DNA of 64,000 bases, taken from positions 558,001-622,000 of the forward strand of contig NZ_CP162142.1 in the NCBI RefSeq assembly GCF_040833965.1, written 5' to 3'. The translations under genes were made by a program, and so were the position numbers. The stretch is from Leptospira sp. WS39.C2 (GTDB lineage Bacteria > Spirochaetota > Leptospiria > Leptospirales > Leptospiraceae). The notes beneath the pieces are model-generated. The model saw only the letters and a program-made list of their open reading frames with translations. It was not told the DNA's origin and ran no database searches. This document shows, piece after piece, positions 55,119 to 64,000 of this stretch (position 1 is the first letter of the stretch; each line of letters begins with the position of its first letter).

Positions 55119-56680
55119 TTGGGTAAATATGCTCCCGGATCCAATGCTTGTTGGTCGGGGCCTTTCCTAACTTCAAAATGTAAATGAGGACCAGTAGATT
55201 TTCCAGTGTTTCCTACCTGACCAATGATATCACCAGAGCGGACAGTGTCACCTTCTTTTACCAAACGATCATTTTGGTGTGCATAATAGGTATAAATATT
55301 ATTTTTATGGCTTAATATAGTTAATACCCCATAACCTCCGCTAGTTGTTATGGTTCGCCAAACTTTCCCATCACTTACTGCTTTGATTGGAGTTCCAATG
55401 GGTGCAGGTAAATCTATTCCAGAATGGAATGCCCCAACTTTGCCGGAAACTGGATCAACTCGAGTACCAAAGTTTGAGGACACATAACGATCATTATCGA
55501 TAGGAATTTGAAAGTATTTCGAAATATCATCACTATCGACAAGTGGGCCTTTGTCTTTGGAAACAAATCCACCAAATACCCATCCTTCCCACTCATCATT
55601 CCAATTTACATATAACCATTTAGAACGAACACCACCGATAGATTCGATTTCTTTTTTGGTATCTACGATTTTTAACTTTTCATCACCAGGAATTGAAATG
55701 ATGACAGATCCATATTCATTTGGTTCGTCTCTCATTCTTAAATTAGTAGAACGAACAAAACGTTTTTCCCCAATTTTTAATTCGTCTGGATTTTCTTGGG
55801 GAAAGGAAATCTCTCCAGGTTGAACTTCATAGGAAACAACTTCCGATGAACTCAAATAACCACCAAAAACCCAACCATTTCCATAAGCAGAAGAAACTTG
55901 GTGCCAATTGGAAGACATACCATCGATGATTTCTTCAGTCGTACTGGAACTTTGAATGGTTACCTTGACTCCTTTTGGTAATCTTGCAATGACATATCCA
56001 TTTACATCAGGTTCTCCTCTCATGTTTAAGGAGCTTGCATTCACCCACATTTCTTTACCTTTTTTAGTGTCCGAATAACTTGAATTTAATGATCCTGTTG
56101 TTGTTCTACTGGGTAAAGAAGCTAAATCTAACGAAAATCCTTCAGTATTTCTAGATTTAACAGCTGGTTTCAATGGTTGTAATAAATCCTGAGTGATATA
56201 ACCTTCTTTTTTTGTTTTGGTACGAACTAATACCCAATGAGATCCTTCTTTTTTTGAAGTTACATCTTGTTTTAATACCATCAAAACTTCTAGAGGATCT
56301 CCTTTTTTAACTTTGAATGTAGAGCGGACGTTAGGTTTAGAAGAAGGCTCAAGTTGTAGGAAAAAATGGTCAGAAGCGATCACTCCAATAGATTTACTTT
56401 TTTTATCAGTGGCACCTGGCGCATTATTATGATCGGAAATTCCTTCTGCATTTTTCAAATCAATGGGTGAAGAAGATATTTTAAGTTCAGGAAATCGACT
56501 TTGGATTTTTGTAATGAAGTCATTGTATTTTTGTAAAATCTCATCTTGTTTTTTTTGATTGGTTTTGATGAGACCAGTTTGTTTTTCTTTATCCCTATTT
56601 TCTAAACTAGTCTGTGACCAGAGGGAAATGTTACATAATGTGAGAATGCACGTGAAAAAAACAAGGTGTAGATTTTTCAT
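55115..56680 (-). CDS. M23-family (LytM) peptidase with SH3-like domains
   Basis: The 521-residue protein has a signal peptide (about 1-22), a charged helical stretch, and three bacterial SH3-like domains at about 95-165, 205-275 and 300-370 (NMRGEPDVNGYVIARLP and NLRMRDEPNEYGSVI). The M23 zinc peptidase lies at about 390-515. Zinc ligands are in FHSGIDLPAP near residue 418 and PHLHFEV near 499. It should cut peptidoglycan cross-bridges or act as an amidase activator in the periplasm. It begins the operon with an ankyrin protein and two cyclic-nucleotide receptors. Confidence 0.9.
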   Translation of the reverse strand: MKNLHLVFFTCILTLCNISLWSQTSLENRDKEKQTGLIKTNQKKQDEILQKYNDFITKIQSRFPELKISSSPIDLKNAEGISDHNNAPGATDKKSKSIGVIASDHFFLQLEPSSKPNVRSTFKVKKGDPLEVLMVLKQDVTSKKEGSHWVLVRTKTKKEGYITQDLLQPLKPAVKSRNTEGFSLDLASLPSRTTTGSLNSSYSDTKKGKEMWVNASSLNMRGEPDVNGYVIARLPKGVKVTIQSSSTTEEIIDGMSSNWHQVSSAYGNGWVFGGYLSSSEVVSYEVQPGEISFPQENPDELKIGEKRFVRSTNLRMRDEPNEYGSVIISIPGDEKLKIVDTKKEIESIGGVRSKWLYVNWNDEWEGWVFGGFVSKDKGPLVDSDDISKYFQIPIDNDRYVSSNFGTRVDPVSGKVGAFHSGIDLPAPIGTPIKAVSDGKVWRTITTSGGYGVLTILSHKNNIYTYYAHQNDRLVKEGDTVRSGDIIGQVGNTGKSTGPHLHFEVRKGPDQQALDPGAYLPK

Positions 56681-56731
56681 AAAACAAACTTAAAATAACC
56701 TAAAGGAATGACTTTGGTCAAGGTTTTTTGT

Positions 56732-57268
56732 TTAGTCTTCTTCAGGCAAAAGGGGAGTTAGGAAAAATGAAATGAATTCAAGTTTCCCTCGCATAGAAGA
56801 TTTTTCGTAAATTGAAGCAGTTTGGTTTTCAATGGTTCTAAGACTTTTTTTCCGAACCGCTGCGATTTGTTTTTGGGAAAAACCTCTTAACAAAAGAATA
56901 GCAATTTCGGTTTCTGCTTCCGTGAGATTCCATTCCAACATCTGTGCTTTTGCTTCTGCCCAGAATCCTTTTTCAGGATTGATTAGAATACGATTTGTTC
57001 TTTTTAAGTCATGAATTTGTGTTTTTGCCTGTCTGTTTTCGACAGCTTCTTTTTTGAGTTCTTTGTATAATATAAATACAACCAAAAAGGAAGAAAGTGC
57101 AATGAATGATTCAATTGTTGCAATGATGACACGGAAACGATCGAAGTATTCTGGAGGTTTGGTGAGTGTATACACTTCTTCAATGATCCAAACGAGTAAA
57201 GAAATTACATAAAAAACCAAAAATAGGATACGGACGTTGCGAGTTTCCATCTTCTGATTCAATTTCAT
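56732..57268 (-). CDS. Membrane-anchored LuxR-type DNA-binding protein
   Basis: The 178-residue protein has two membrane helices (about 13-32 and 47-68), a coiled coil and a C-terminal LuxR/GerE helix-turn-helix (about 115-165): LTEAETEIAILLLRGFSQKQIA near 115-136 and RKKSLRTIENQTASIYEK. So it can bind DNA while held in the membrane. Start is the ATG at 57268 or 57250. It lies 51 bases upstream of the M23 gene on the same strand and may be part of that operon and its regulator. Confidence 0.8.
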   Translation of the reverse strand: MKLNQKMETRNVRILFLVFYVISLLVWIIEEVYTLTKPPEYFDRFRVIIATIESFIALSSFLVVFILYKELKKEAVENRQAKTQIHDLKRTNRILINPEKGFWAEAKAQMLEWNLTEAETEIAILLLRGFSQKQIAAVRKKSLRTIENQTASIYEKSSMRGKLEFISFFLTPLLPEED

Positions 57269-57366
57269 ACTTCTCTAATGTAGAAGCAAGTATGTTTCAT
57301 AGGTAATTTCCACATTTGCGGTCATCCTCTATTGGAATTCCGCAATATTCATGAGATTCTACTAAT

Positions 57367-57717
57367 ATGAAACGATGGATCTACACAATTTTTTTAATAA
57401 GCCTTGGACTGATGTTTGAAAATTGTACCAATTCTAAGAATTCAGAAACAAGGTTACAGTGTATGGACCGTTGTATGAAGGAACAATTTGTTTGTGCTAT
57501 TGCCCTTGCCCCACAGCTAGACAACCCAGTGGCAACAACAACAGCATGTATTTCGTTGTATGTGATTTGTTATGAAAAATGCCCGGTTGCCTCCACTCGT
57601 ACGACAACAACAAGTAGTAGTAGAAGTAATTCATCAAGTTCTAGTTCAGGTGGAAAAAAAGGTGGGGGATCTAGTTCATCAAGTGCAAGTTCTAGCTCAG
57701 CAACAGGTGGTTCGTGA
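57367..57717 (+). CDS. Small Cys- and Ser-rich lipoprotein
   Basis: The 116-residue product has a lipoprotein signal (FLISLGLMFENC). A short cysteine-containing module (LQCMDRCMKEQFVCAIA and ACISLYVICYEKCPV) follows, with six or seven Cys in about 50 residues. The tail is low complexity, almost all Ser, Gly and Lys (SSSSSSGGKKGGGSSSSS). The module probably folds around disulfides; the tail is disordered. No family is recognised. It is divergent from the LuxR-type gene. Confidence 0.6.
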   Translation: MKRWIYTIFLISLGLMFENCTNSKNSETRLQCMDRCMKEQFVCAIALAPQLDNPVATTTACISLYVICYEKCPVASTRTTTTSSSRSNSSSSSSGGKKGGGSSSSSASSSSATGGS

Positions 57718-57732
57718 TGAGAACTAAAAACA

Positions 57733-59820
57733 TTAGGAACCAGTTTGACGGTAAATGATTTTGGCCCCGATCTGCAAATTTTTATATAAATCTAAGAAAA
57801 TCTGATTTGGAACCATTCCTTCAGGGTCTCGTGAAAATTCGGGACGTAATCGTTTTAAAAAATACATCCCCATTTCCCCTTTGTTTTTGGCTTTGACTTT
57901 GCCTCTATATTCACATTCAAAAAACCGTTTTACTTTTTCATAAGTAGTTTCTGACAAATTAATTTCACCAGCATCACTTGAACTTTCCATTCGGCTTGCT
58001 GTATTTACTGCATCACCCCAAACGTCATAAGCAAATTTTGATTTTCCAACTACCCCTGCGACAACTGGTCCAGTATGGATTCCAATTCTAATTTCCCAAA
58101 AATCTTGGCCTAACATTTGTTTGAAGGAGCGAATTTGGATCATAAAAGATTTGATTTCCATTGCAAACAAACAGGCATCCACTGGGTGTGTGAAATTTCC
58201 TTGTGGGATTCCACCCGCGGCCATATAGGAATCTCCAATGGTTTTTAATTTTTCAAAATTATGCCGAACGGCAATATCATCAAACTGTGAAAAACAACCA
58301 TCTAATTGTTCAATCAAATCTTCTGGAGATAACGACTCTGCTGCTTTTGTGAAATTCTTAAAATCTGTAAATAAGATACTTACAGATTCATATTCCATGG
58401 GAACCACTTCACCACGTTCAATCAATTCATCGGCTAAATCACCTGGTAAAATATTACGTATGAAATGAATTGTTTTTTCACGTTCCTTTTCGAGATCCCT
58501 TCTTAAATTTGCGTTATGGATTGCACCGGCTACTTGTTCACAAAATGATATGATTTCTTGGAATTCATTTTGTGACCAAGGGAATTCCTTTGTTAGGCGA
58601 GTGACACAAACAATTCCAATTGTTTGGCCTTGCACAACTAAAGGGACATGGCCAAATAGTTCTAATTTGAAACTTTCCACAATAGAAGTATCAATTGGTG
58701 TGAGCTCTTTCCAACGAGTAGATTTTTTCAGGTATATTGGTTTTTGTTTTATGTAAGAACGATAAAGAGAGCCAATTGTTGGAATTAGTTTTGGTCTAAA
58801 CGTTCTTAAAAAATTGGAAACAAGTAAACCTTTATTAAAAACTTCAGCCCCTTCCATTAAAGGAACGAGTGTATTTGTTTTAGGATCCACAAGTAAAATA
58901 AATCCAAGTTCTACCCTATGGTTTACTTTTAAATAACTAAATACTTCCCTTGTAATGTCTTCTATTTCCGAATAGGAGTTGATTTTCCGATTGAATTTAT
59001 GTAAGTTCTCTAGTTTTAATCGATTGGATTCGATATTTTCCTTTTCTTCTTGTATTTTGCTATTTACGTTTTTTAATTCATCTAGAAGATAACCAGTTTC
59101 AATCGTTCCTGCAATATAATCTGCTATAATTTTGATTTGGTTGAGTTGTTGTTCATTTAATAAGAAAATTCCTGAATAATCTAATAAATCCAATGTTCCT
59201 ATGAATTTATTGCGTAAGTATAATGGAACGATGAGTAATGATTTTAGGTTTGCCGACTTTTTGTTTTCAAGTTCAACACCTTCGGTTTTATATGTTTCAA
59301 AGTCTTCTATATAAAAACTTCTTTTCCTTTTGCGAACGTAAGCATGTGCATAAGTTGTCACATACGAATCTGAAACAGGGATAGTCCTTCCCATGATTTC
59401 CAATTTAACAGTCTCTGAAAGTTCTTCAGGAAAATTACTATGAAAAAATTCTAATTCATCTAAATCCAATTTATAAACATACAACAGATAATGTGGTACT
59501 TTGAATTTTTCTCTTATATAAAAACCTAATATTCTAAGAACATCTTTTAGATCTGATGCCGAATTAATTTCTCTGAGAAGTCCATCTAAGTCAGAAAGTT
59601 GGCTATAAGAATCGACTAGTTTATTCGAAAATTCTTCAGAGATGGTTTTAGTCGATAGTAGTTCCTTTTCTTTTTTTTCTAAATCTTCCTTTAGGATTTG
59701 GACTTCCGATTTTAATACTGTAACCGTGTTAAAATTTTCTTCATTTTGTTTGTATAATCTAGAGATCCAATAAAGGATTCCCAAAAACAAAAAACCAATC
59801 AAATATAAACTATAAATCAT
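57733..59820 (-). CDS. GAF-domain class III adenylate cyclase
   Basis: The 695-residue protein has one N-terminal membrane helix (3-22), a coiled coil, two GAF domains (about 85-245 and 280-450) and a class III cyclase domain (about 475-665). All catalytic residues are present: LFTDFKNFT with the first Asp near residue 485, LKTIGDSYMAAGG with Lys and second Asp near 530, and VWGDAVNTASRMES with Asn and Arg near 605. So it should make cAMP in response to a signal read by the GAF domains. Its start overlaps the upstream gene's stop by four bases, which suggests translational coupling with the degenerate cyclase. Confidence 0.9.
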   Translation of the reverse strand: MIYSLYLIGFLFLGILYWISRLYKQNEENFNTVTVLKSEVQILKEDLEKKEKELLSTKTISEEFSNKLVDSYSQLSDLDGLLREINSASDLKDVLRILGFYIREKFKVPHYLLYVYKLDLDELEFFHSNFPEELSETVKLEIMGRTIPVSDSYVTTYAHAYVRKRKRSFYIEDFETYKTEGVELENKKSANLKSLLIVPLYLRNKFIGTLDLLDYSGIFLLNEQQLNQIKIIADYIAGTIETGYLLDELKNVNSKIQEEKENIESNRLKLENLHKFNRKINSYSEIEDITREVFSYLKVNHRVELGFILLVDPKTNTLVPLMEGAEVFNKGLLVSNFLRTFRPKLIPTIGSLYRSYIKQKPIYLKKSTRWKELTPIDTSIVESFKLELFGHVPLVVQGQTIGIVCVTRLTKEFPWSQNEFQEIISFCEQVAGAIHNANLRRDLEKEREKTIHFIRNILPGDLADELIERGEVVPMEYESVSILFTDFKNFTKAAESLSPEDLIEQLDGCFSQFDDIAVRHNFEKLKTIGDSYMAAGGIPQGNFTHPVDACLFAMEIKSFMIQIRSFKQMLGQDFWEIRIGIHTGPVVAGVVGKSKFAYDVWGDAVNTASRMESSSDAGEINLSETTYEKVKRFFECEYRGKVKAKNKGEMGMYFLKRLRPEFSRDPEGMVPNQIFLDLYKNLQIGAKIIYRQTGS

Positions 59821-62800
59821 TTGATTAGAATTTTTGCTCCACGTTTCTGTTGGGTATACAACCTTTCGAATTTATCGTTTGGCACAATACCGGTGTCGTC
59901 GGCTAAATCAGATTTTAATGATAATAATTCATAAATAGGAAATTGATCCCCTTCATAAGTATCGATCATTCTTTGGTTGCCGATATGGAATAACCGTTTT
60001 ACTTTTTCCATTGTTTCTTGTGAAATACTGATGGTATCTCCCACACCACCCCTTCGGATGGCTTGTGTTTGTGTGACAGTTTTTCCCCAGACATCATAAT
60101 TAAATTTTGATTTACCGATGACCCCAGCAACAACAGGGCCCGAATGTATGGCGATTGTAATTCCATTTGGTTTAAATGGGATGTCTTTAAAATCTTCAAT
60201 CATTCGATTCACTTCGTTTTTGATTTGTAAGGCGGCAAGGCATGCGTCCACTGCATGAGTAAAATTGCCAAGAGGTAATCCTCCAGCAGCCAAATACATA
60301 TCACCTGTCATCCTTAACTTTTCCATTCCTTTTGTTTTAATGATTTCATCAAAACGAGAGAAATATAAATCAAGACCTTCAATCAATTCTTCAGGTGTGA
60401 GTTGGCCTGTGATCTGAGAAAATCCAGGAAAACTTGTCATCAGTAAAGTGACGTTTTCAAATTCTACAGGATTTACTCTTCCTTTTTTTTGTAATTCTTC
60501 TGCGACGTTTTTAGGAAGGATATTGAGCAGAAGTGAATCTGATCGTTGTTTTTCTTCTTCAATTTTTTTGAGTAAAAAGTGGTTATTGATGGCACTGGCA
60601 ATGTGTTCGGAAACACCTACAATCGAATCAACTTCATCGCTTGAAAATTGAATTGTTTCATCGTTGATACCATACATCGCCATCGCAACGACTTCATCAT
60701 TATTCACTAATGGTGAGATTAGAAATCCTTTCATCCCCGATTTTTCAGTGATTTGTTTGTCAATTTCGTAAGGCATTGACTTAGGAACATGTTTCATATA
60801 AAAATGTCGTTTTCTTTTGTAACACTTGTATACAAATCCACTTTCCTCTTTTAAGGGGAAACGTAAGGTTTTGAAAAAATTTACATTATCATCACTTAAC
60901 AAGTCAAAGCCGGAGTGGTTTAAATACCGAAGTTCATTGAATTCTTTGTCTAAAAAATATAATACGCAGTTTTCAATTTTATAGTTTTTGCGTATAAATC
61001 CAAATATTTCTGCTAAGATATTCTCAAGATTGTTTTGTGAGTTAATTGTTTTTGCAAACTCATTCATTTTTTGGATTTCTGATTTTGCTTTTTCTGATTT
61101 TTTACGTTCTTCTTCTGTGAGTTGCAGTAAAAGTGAATTTTGGATTGCACCCGCAATTTGGTCACAAAAACCAGAGATACGTCTGAGCACTTCTCTCGTT
61201 ACTTCCATCGGTTTTTGGTAAGAGGTGAAATAAGCGATTCCAATCACTTCATTTTGAACAACGAGAGGAACAGCCACAAAGGAAGATAAACTTAATCGAG
61301 AAAAGATTTGTTCGTCTAATTCTGATTCGTATTTTTTGGGAGGTTTTGGAACAAATAATGCTTTTTTACGTAAGTAGGTTTTATAAATGATCCCACCTCG
61401 TTCGTTTAAGGGGACTCGAAATGAATTTGCAAAGCTTAATTGTTCTTCTGTTGCATAAGTAGGTATGGTTGTTTTGTAAGTATAAAGTTCTTTCTTTTTA
61501 GTATCCAATAATTGGATGAGAGTTGCTTCAATTTCAAAACTTTTTAATATATAATCGAACATCTCATCTATGATTTGAGATAAACTTGATTCAGAGTTGA
61601 TTTTTTTGGTAAATTCATTGAGTTTTACGACTTCATTTTTTGCATTTTCCATTTGCAATCGAGCGTTCTCTGCTATAAACTTTTCGCGATTCATTTCTTC
61701 TACGAGGATTGAGTTTGTAACAGCTGTCGCAATATTTTCGGCAGTGTTTTCTACTAATTGTAATTGGGCTTTTGAAAAACTAGAACCTTTGTGTTCGCTG
61801 AAAATTGCTAACATAGCAATTACTTTTCCTTGGGAACTCAAAGGTATGATCATACCTGGATGTTTACCGATCATTTGAATGAATTTTTGATTGGATTCAT
61901 TCAATCGTGATTCCCATACTTTTGCAAAACGAAAAGGTCTATTACGTTTGTAAACATGGTAAAACAAACCAGCGCTAACATCCAATGGAAAACTCATTCC
62001 ACGAAATTTGGTTTCTAATTGTAGGGCAGATGTAGGTGATGCAACAGATTTGAGATATTGGAGTTTCCCGTTCTCTGAATCAACTAACAGAAGTATCATG
62101 GAATCGCAAAAAACTTCTTCTTTTAGATAATCAAATGCTTTGTGTAAAATGCTATCTAACTCAAGTGAAGTATTTAGAGTTTTTGCAAATTCGTTTAATC
62201 TTTCAATGTTTGATTTTGATATTTCTAATTCTTGAGTTCTTTCAACAACGATGTCTTCCAAACCTACCTTAAGGACATTCAATTCTTTGTTGGAGATTTC
62301 TAAACTTTCTTTTAATTTTTCAATAGATGCGTAGGCTCTTGTGAAACCATAAGATAAGATATACCCTTGGAAAAGGATAAAACCTAAAAATCCAAATGGT
62401 GTAATGTTCATCGTGTTGATGACATTATTTTGGTATAATATATCATGTACGACAGTTCCAAACACAAAACTAAATCCAATCAGTGATAATCCTGCTCCAA
62501 CTGTATCGGCCCTATATGCCATAATGATGGCTATGGTGATTCTAACGCAGACGAGGATCAAAAAAATTTGGAAATAATGAATTTGAGAGGTAAATACAGA
62601 AACTGGTAAAAATAAAGATATTAAAAATGGTGTGATCAATGTATATAATACATACATCGTTTTTTGGCCGACGGTATTGGGGAAAACCAATCGATAAAAA
62701 TAGGCAAAAACAATTGTCGCTATGTAGATGGTTGCAAATTCCAATCGAATGAGAGCATCCATCGGTAATGATGGAATAATATCTAAGATATTCCTTTCTC

Positions 62801-63554
62801 CGATTGTCAAGAGTCGCATAACGATGAGTAAACTAAACAATGCAATGAACAAACTTGCTTTGTCTTGTCGTCGCATAAGGAATAAACCCAAGTGGTATAA
62901 AGCCCAGAGAAAGATACTTCCCGCCAAAAAGGAAGTGATTTGGTAACTACGGTTTACTTTGTCGTATAACTTGCGTCTTTCGCCAATTTCCATACTTTCC
63001 CAAAATCCACCTTTGGAATAATGGAAATTTGAGATTTCATAAACTATTTCTGTTTCACCAGATACTGGTTCGAGATCCACTAATATAGATTTATAAGAGG
63101 GTTCAAAATAATTTGGATTGATTCCAAAACTTCCCTGTTCAACTACTAATTTACCGTTTATGTACATACGGTAAGCTGAAGATAAATCCAAGTTATGAAA
63201 GGCTAATGTAGGTGTGTTTTCTGGAAAAAAAACTTTTAGTTTATATGTCGCATAACCATATCCATCTAAAGTTTCACCAAACCAATCCACACCCTTCCAG
63301 TTGGAGGGAACAACTTGGTAGATAAATTTAGGTTCTTTTCCTAGTTCTTTTTCAATATGAATGCCACTTAATGTTTCATTCCAATAAAATTCCCATTCAC
63401 CATCTAAGTTTAGATTTCCATCTCGATGGAAATCCCATGAAGTTAAGTCCATTTGCCCTTTTTTTGCAATTGGTTTGTTTCTGTTGACTTCCCCACATGT
63501 AAAAATTGAGAAAAGTAGAAAGAACGAAACAATCAAATGGAAAAATTTCTTCAT
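59817..63554 (-). CDS. 7TM-DISM sensor with three GAF domains and a degenerate cyclase domain
   Basis: The 1245-residue protein has a lipoprotein-like signal (LLFSIFTCGE), a periplasmic jelly-roll region (about 35-195), seven membrane helices (about 205-420, the 7TM-DISM pattern), a coiled coil, three GAF domains (about 465-635, 655-815, 838-1000) and a cyclase-like domain (about 1020-1225). In the cyclase domain the first metal Asp is Ser (LLMTSFPGF near 1033), the adenine-type Lys is Arg (RMTGDMYLAAGG near 1083), and the transition-state Asn and Arg are Thr and Ala (WGKTVTQTQAIR near 1160). The second Asp remains. It is probably a catalytically dead regulator. It overlaps the complete cyclase gene by four bases. 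Confidence 0.88.
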   Translation of the reverse strand: MKKFFHLIVSFFLLFSIFTCGEVNRNKPIAKKGQMDLTSWDFHRDGNLNLDGEWEFYWNETLSGIHIEKELGKEPKFIYQVVPSNWKGVDWFGETLDGYGYATYKLKVFFPENTPTLAFHNLDLSSAYRMYINGKLVVEQGSFGINPNYFEPSYKSILVDLEPVSGETEIVYEISNFHYSKGGFWESMEIGERRKLYDKVNRSYQITSFLAGSIFLWALYHLGLFLMRRQDKASLFIALFSLLIVMRLLTIGERNILDIIPSLPMDALIRLEFATIYIATIVFAYFYRLVFPNTVGQKTMYVLYTLITPFLISLFLPVSVFTSQIHYFQIFLILVCVRITIAIIMAYRADTVGAGLSLIGFSFVFGTVVHDILYQNNVINTMNITPFGFLGFILFQGYILSYGFTRAYASIEKLKESLEISNKELNVLKVGLEDIVVERTQELEISKSNIERLNEFAKTLNTSLELDSILHKAFDYLKEEVFCDSMILLLVDSENGKLQYLKSVASPTSALQLETKFRGMSFPLDVSAGLFYHVYKRNRPFRFAKVWESRLNESNQKFIQMIGKHPGMIIPLSSQGKVIAMLAIFSEHKGSSFSKAQLQLVENTAENIATAVTNSILVEEMNREKFIAENARLQMENAKNEVVKLNEFTKKINSESSLSQIIDEMFDYILKSFEIEATLIQLLDTKKKELYTYKTTIPTYATEEQLSFANSFRVPLNERGGIIYKTYLRKKALFVPKPPKKYESELDEQIFSRLSLSSFVAVPLVVQNEVIGIAYFTSYQKPMEVTREVLRRISGFCDQIAGAIQNSLLLQLTEEERKKSEKAKSEIQKMNEFAKTINSQNNLENILAEIFGFIRKNYKIENCVLYFLDKEFNELRYLNHSGFDLLSDDNVNFFKTLRFPLKEESGFVYKCYKRKRHFYMKHVPKSMPYEIDKQITEKSGMKGFLISPLVNNDEVVAMAMYGINDETIQFSSDEVDSIVGVSEHIASAINNHFLLKKIEEEKQRSDSLLLNILPKNVAEELQKKGRVNPVEFENVTLLMTSFPGFSQITGQLTPEELIEGLDLYFSRFDEIIKTKGMEKLRMTGDMYLAAGGLPLGNFTHAVDACLAALQIKNEVNRMIEDFKDIPFKPNGITIAIHSGPVVAGVIGKSKFNYDVWGKTVTQTQAIRRGGVGDTISISQETMEKVKRLFHIGNQRMIDTYEGDQFPIYELLSLKSDLADDTGIVPNDKFERLYTQQKRGAKILIK

Positions 63555-63604
63555 AGTTAGGCTACACAGACTATGAGGATGAGAAGGAAATGGAAAGGAA
63601 AAAT

Positions 63605-64000
63605 TTAAGAATAACTCACTTTTATTTGATTTGGATCAAAATGTTTTTTAAGAGAGGAAATCATCACCTCTAAGATTTCTTCAGTTTCTTCTTTTGAATA
63701 AGAAACAATTTTATCTTTTTTTTCAAATGCATGAAATAAAATGGAAGAGTCCTTTCGGATATCGATGATTTGTTTCAGAAAATCAATATTCATTCGAAAT
63801 CCGCCCACACTTAGTTCTGTTATGCCTACTGGGTTTAGTTCTTTCCCTAATGTTTCAGCTAACGACTGGTAATGGAGTCTCCAATCGGGAATCCTTAGGA
63901 TTGGATCTATGCAAACACGCACTTTCCAACCAGCTTCGATCGTTTTTTGTATCGTTTTGAGTCTGGCTTGGAGGGAGGGTGTTCCATGTTCGATCGAACT
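63605..64000 (-). CDS. Spore-photoproduct-lyase-like radical SAM protein, C-terminal part
   Basis: The right edge cuts the gene; 131 C-terminal residues are visible, in frame to the last base of the window. The pattern SSIEHGTPSLQARLKTIQKT, then AGWKVRVCIDPILRIPDWR and LHYQSLAETLG, with GITELSVGGFRMN, is that of the C-terminal half of spore photoproduct lyase family proteins. These are radical SAM enzymes, some of which repair UV-made thymine dimers. The cluster cysteines lie outside the window, so activity cannot be judged. The ATG internal to the visible part (63922) is unlikely to be the start. Confidence 0.7.
   Translation of the reverse strand, partial: SSIEHGTPSLQARLKTIQKTIEAGWKVRVCIDPILRIPDWRLHYQSLAETLGKELNPVGITELSVGGFRMNIDFLKQIIDIRKDSSILFHAFEKKDKIVSYSKEETEEILEVMISSLKKHFDPNQIKVSYS

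Overview
The window looks like a chromosomal segment of a spirochete of the genus Leptospira, probably a free-living (saprophytic) species. The inference rests on AT-rich DNA, spirochete-type lipoprotein signals (short hydrophobic stretch ending in Cys), a DUF1554 lipoprotein, a flagellar filament-cap gene, many class III cyclases, a methyl-accepting chemotaxis protein with a PAS domain, and many small lipoproteins with no recognisable domain. Species cannot be fixed from sequence alone. I saw no tRNA or rRNA gene, CRISPR array, transposase, integrase or prophage gene.

Layout. 1-3300: end of thiD, an alkyltransferase-like gene, then a DUF455 protein, a c-type cytochrome and a porin-like barrel. 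3355-9828: a four-gene heavy-metal-type RND efflux operon on the minus strand (TolC-like, adaptor, small envelope protein, RND pump). 9929-10907: two small secreted proteins sharing a C-terminal motif, with tandem terminators. 11018-17492: an FAD-linked dehydrogenase and polyphosphate kinase, divergent from fliD and its partner. 17489-21790: methyltransferase, dapF, plsC-like and small genes. 21854-29546: signalling block (adenylate cyclase, GPH transporter, SpoIIE-type phosphatase, PAS chemoreceptor, OsmC). 29649-32679: a beta-oxidation-type pair (hydroxyacyl-CoA dehydrogenase and thiolase) with a possible operator. 32765-33250: a GC-rich, hairpin-dense intergenic block that stands out strongly from its surroundings.

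33268-46116 is an accessory-looking, very AT-rich region: two frameshifted genes (a lipoprotein and an SGNH hydrolase), dusC, several lipoproteins, a very aromatic 808-residue exported protein, an FMN reductase, and a three-gene operon (quinone-reductase-like, MEST-like alpha/beta hydrolase, PadR regulator) headed by two reverse-complementary 17-bp palindromes that overlap a promoter. 46183-52243 holds an NMT1-domain histidine kinase and a tightly packed five-gene operon starting with an AlkC-type DNA glycosylase.

52245-64000 is a second signalling block on the minus strand: a LuxR-type membrane regulator, an M23 peptidase, an ankyrin protein and two cyclic-nucleotide-binding proteins; then two GAF-cyclase proteins encoded with a 4-base overlap, the larger of which has lost several catalytic cyclase residues; and a partial spore-photoproduct-lyase-like radical SAM gene. 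Three cyclase proteins and two cyclic-nucleotide receptors lie in the window, so cyclic nucleotide signalling is its most consistent theme.
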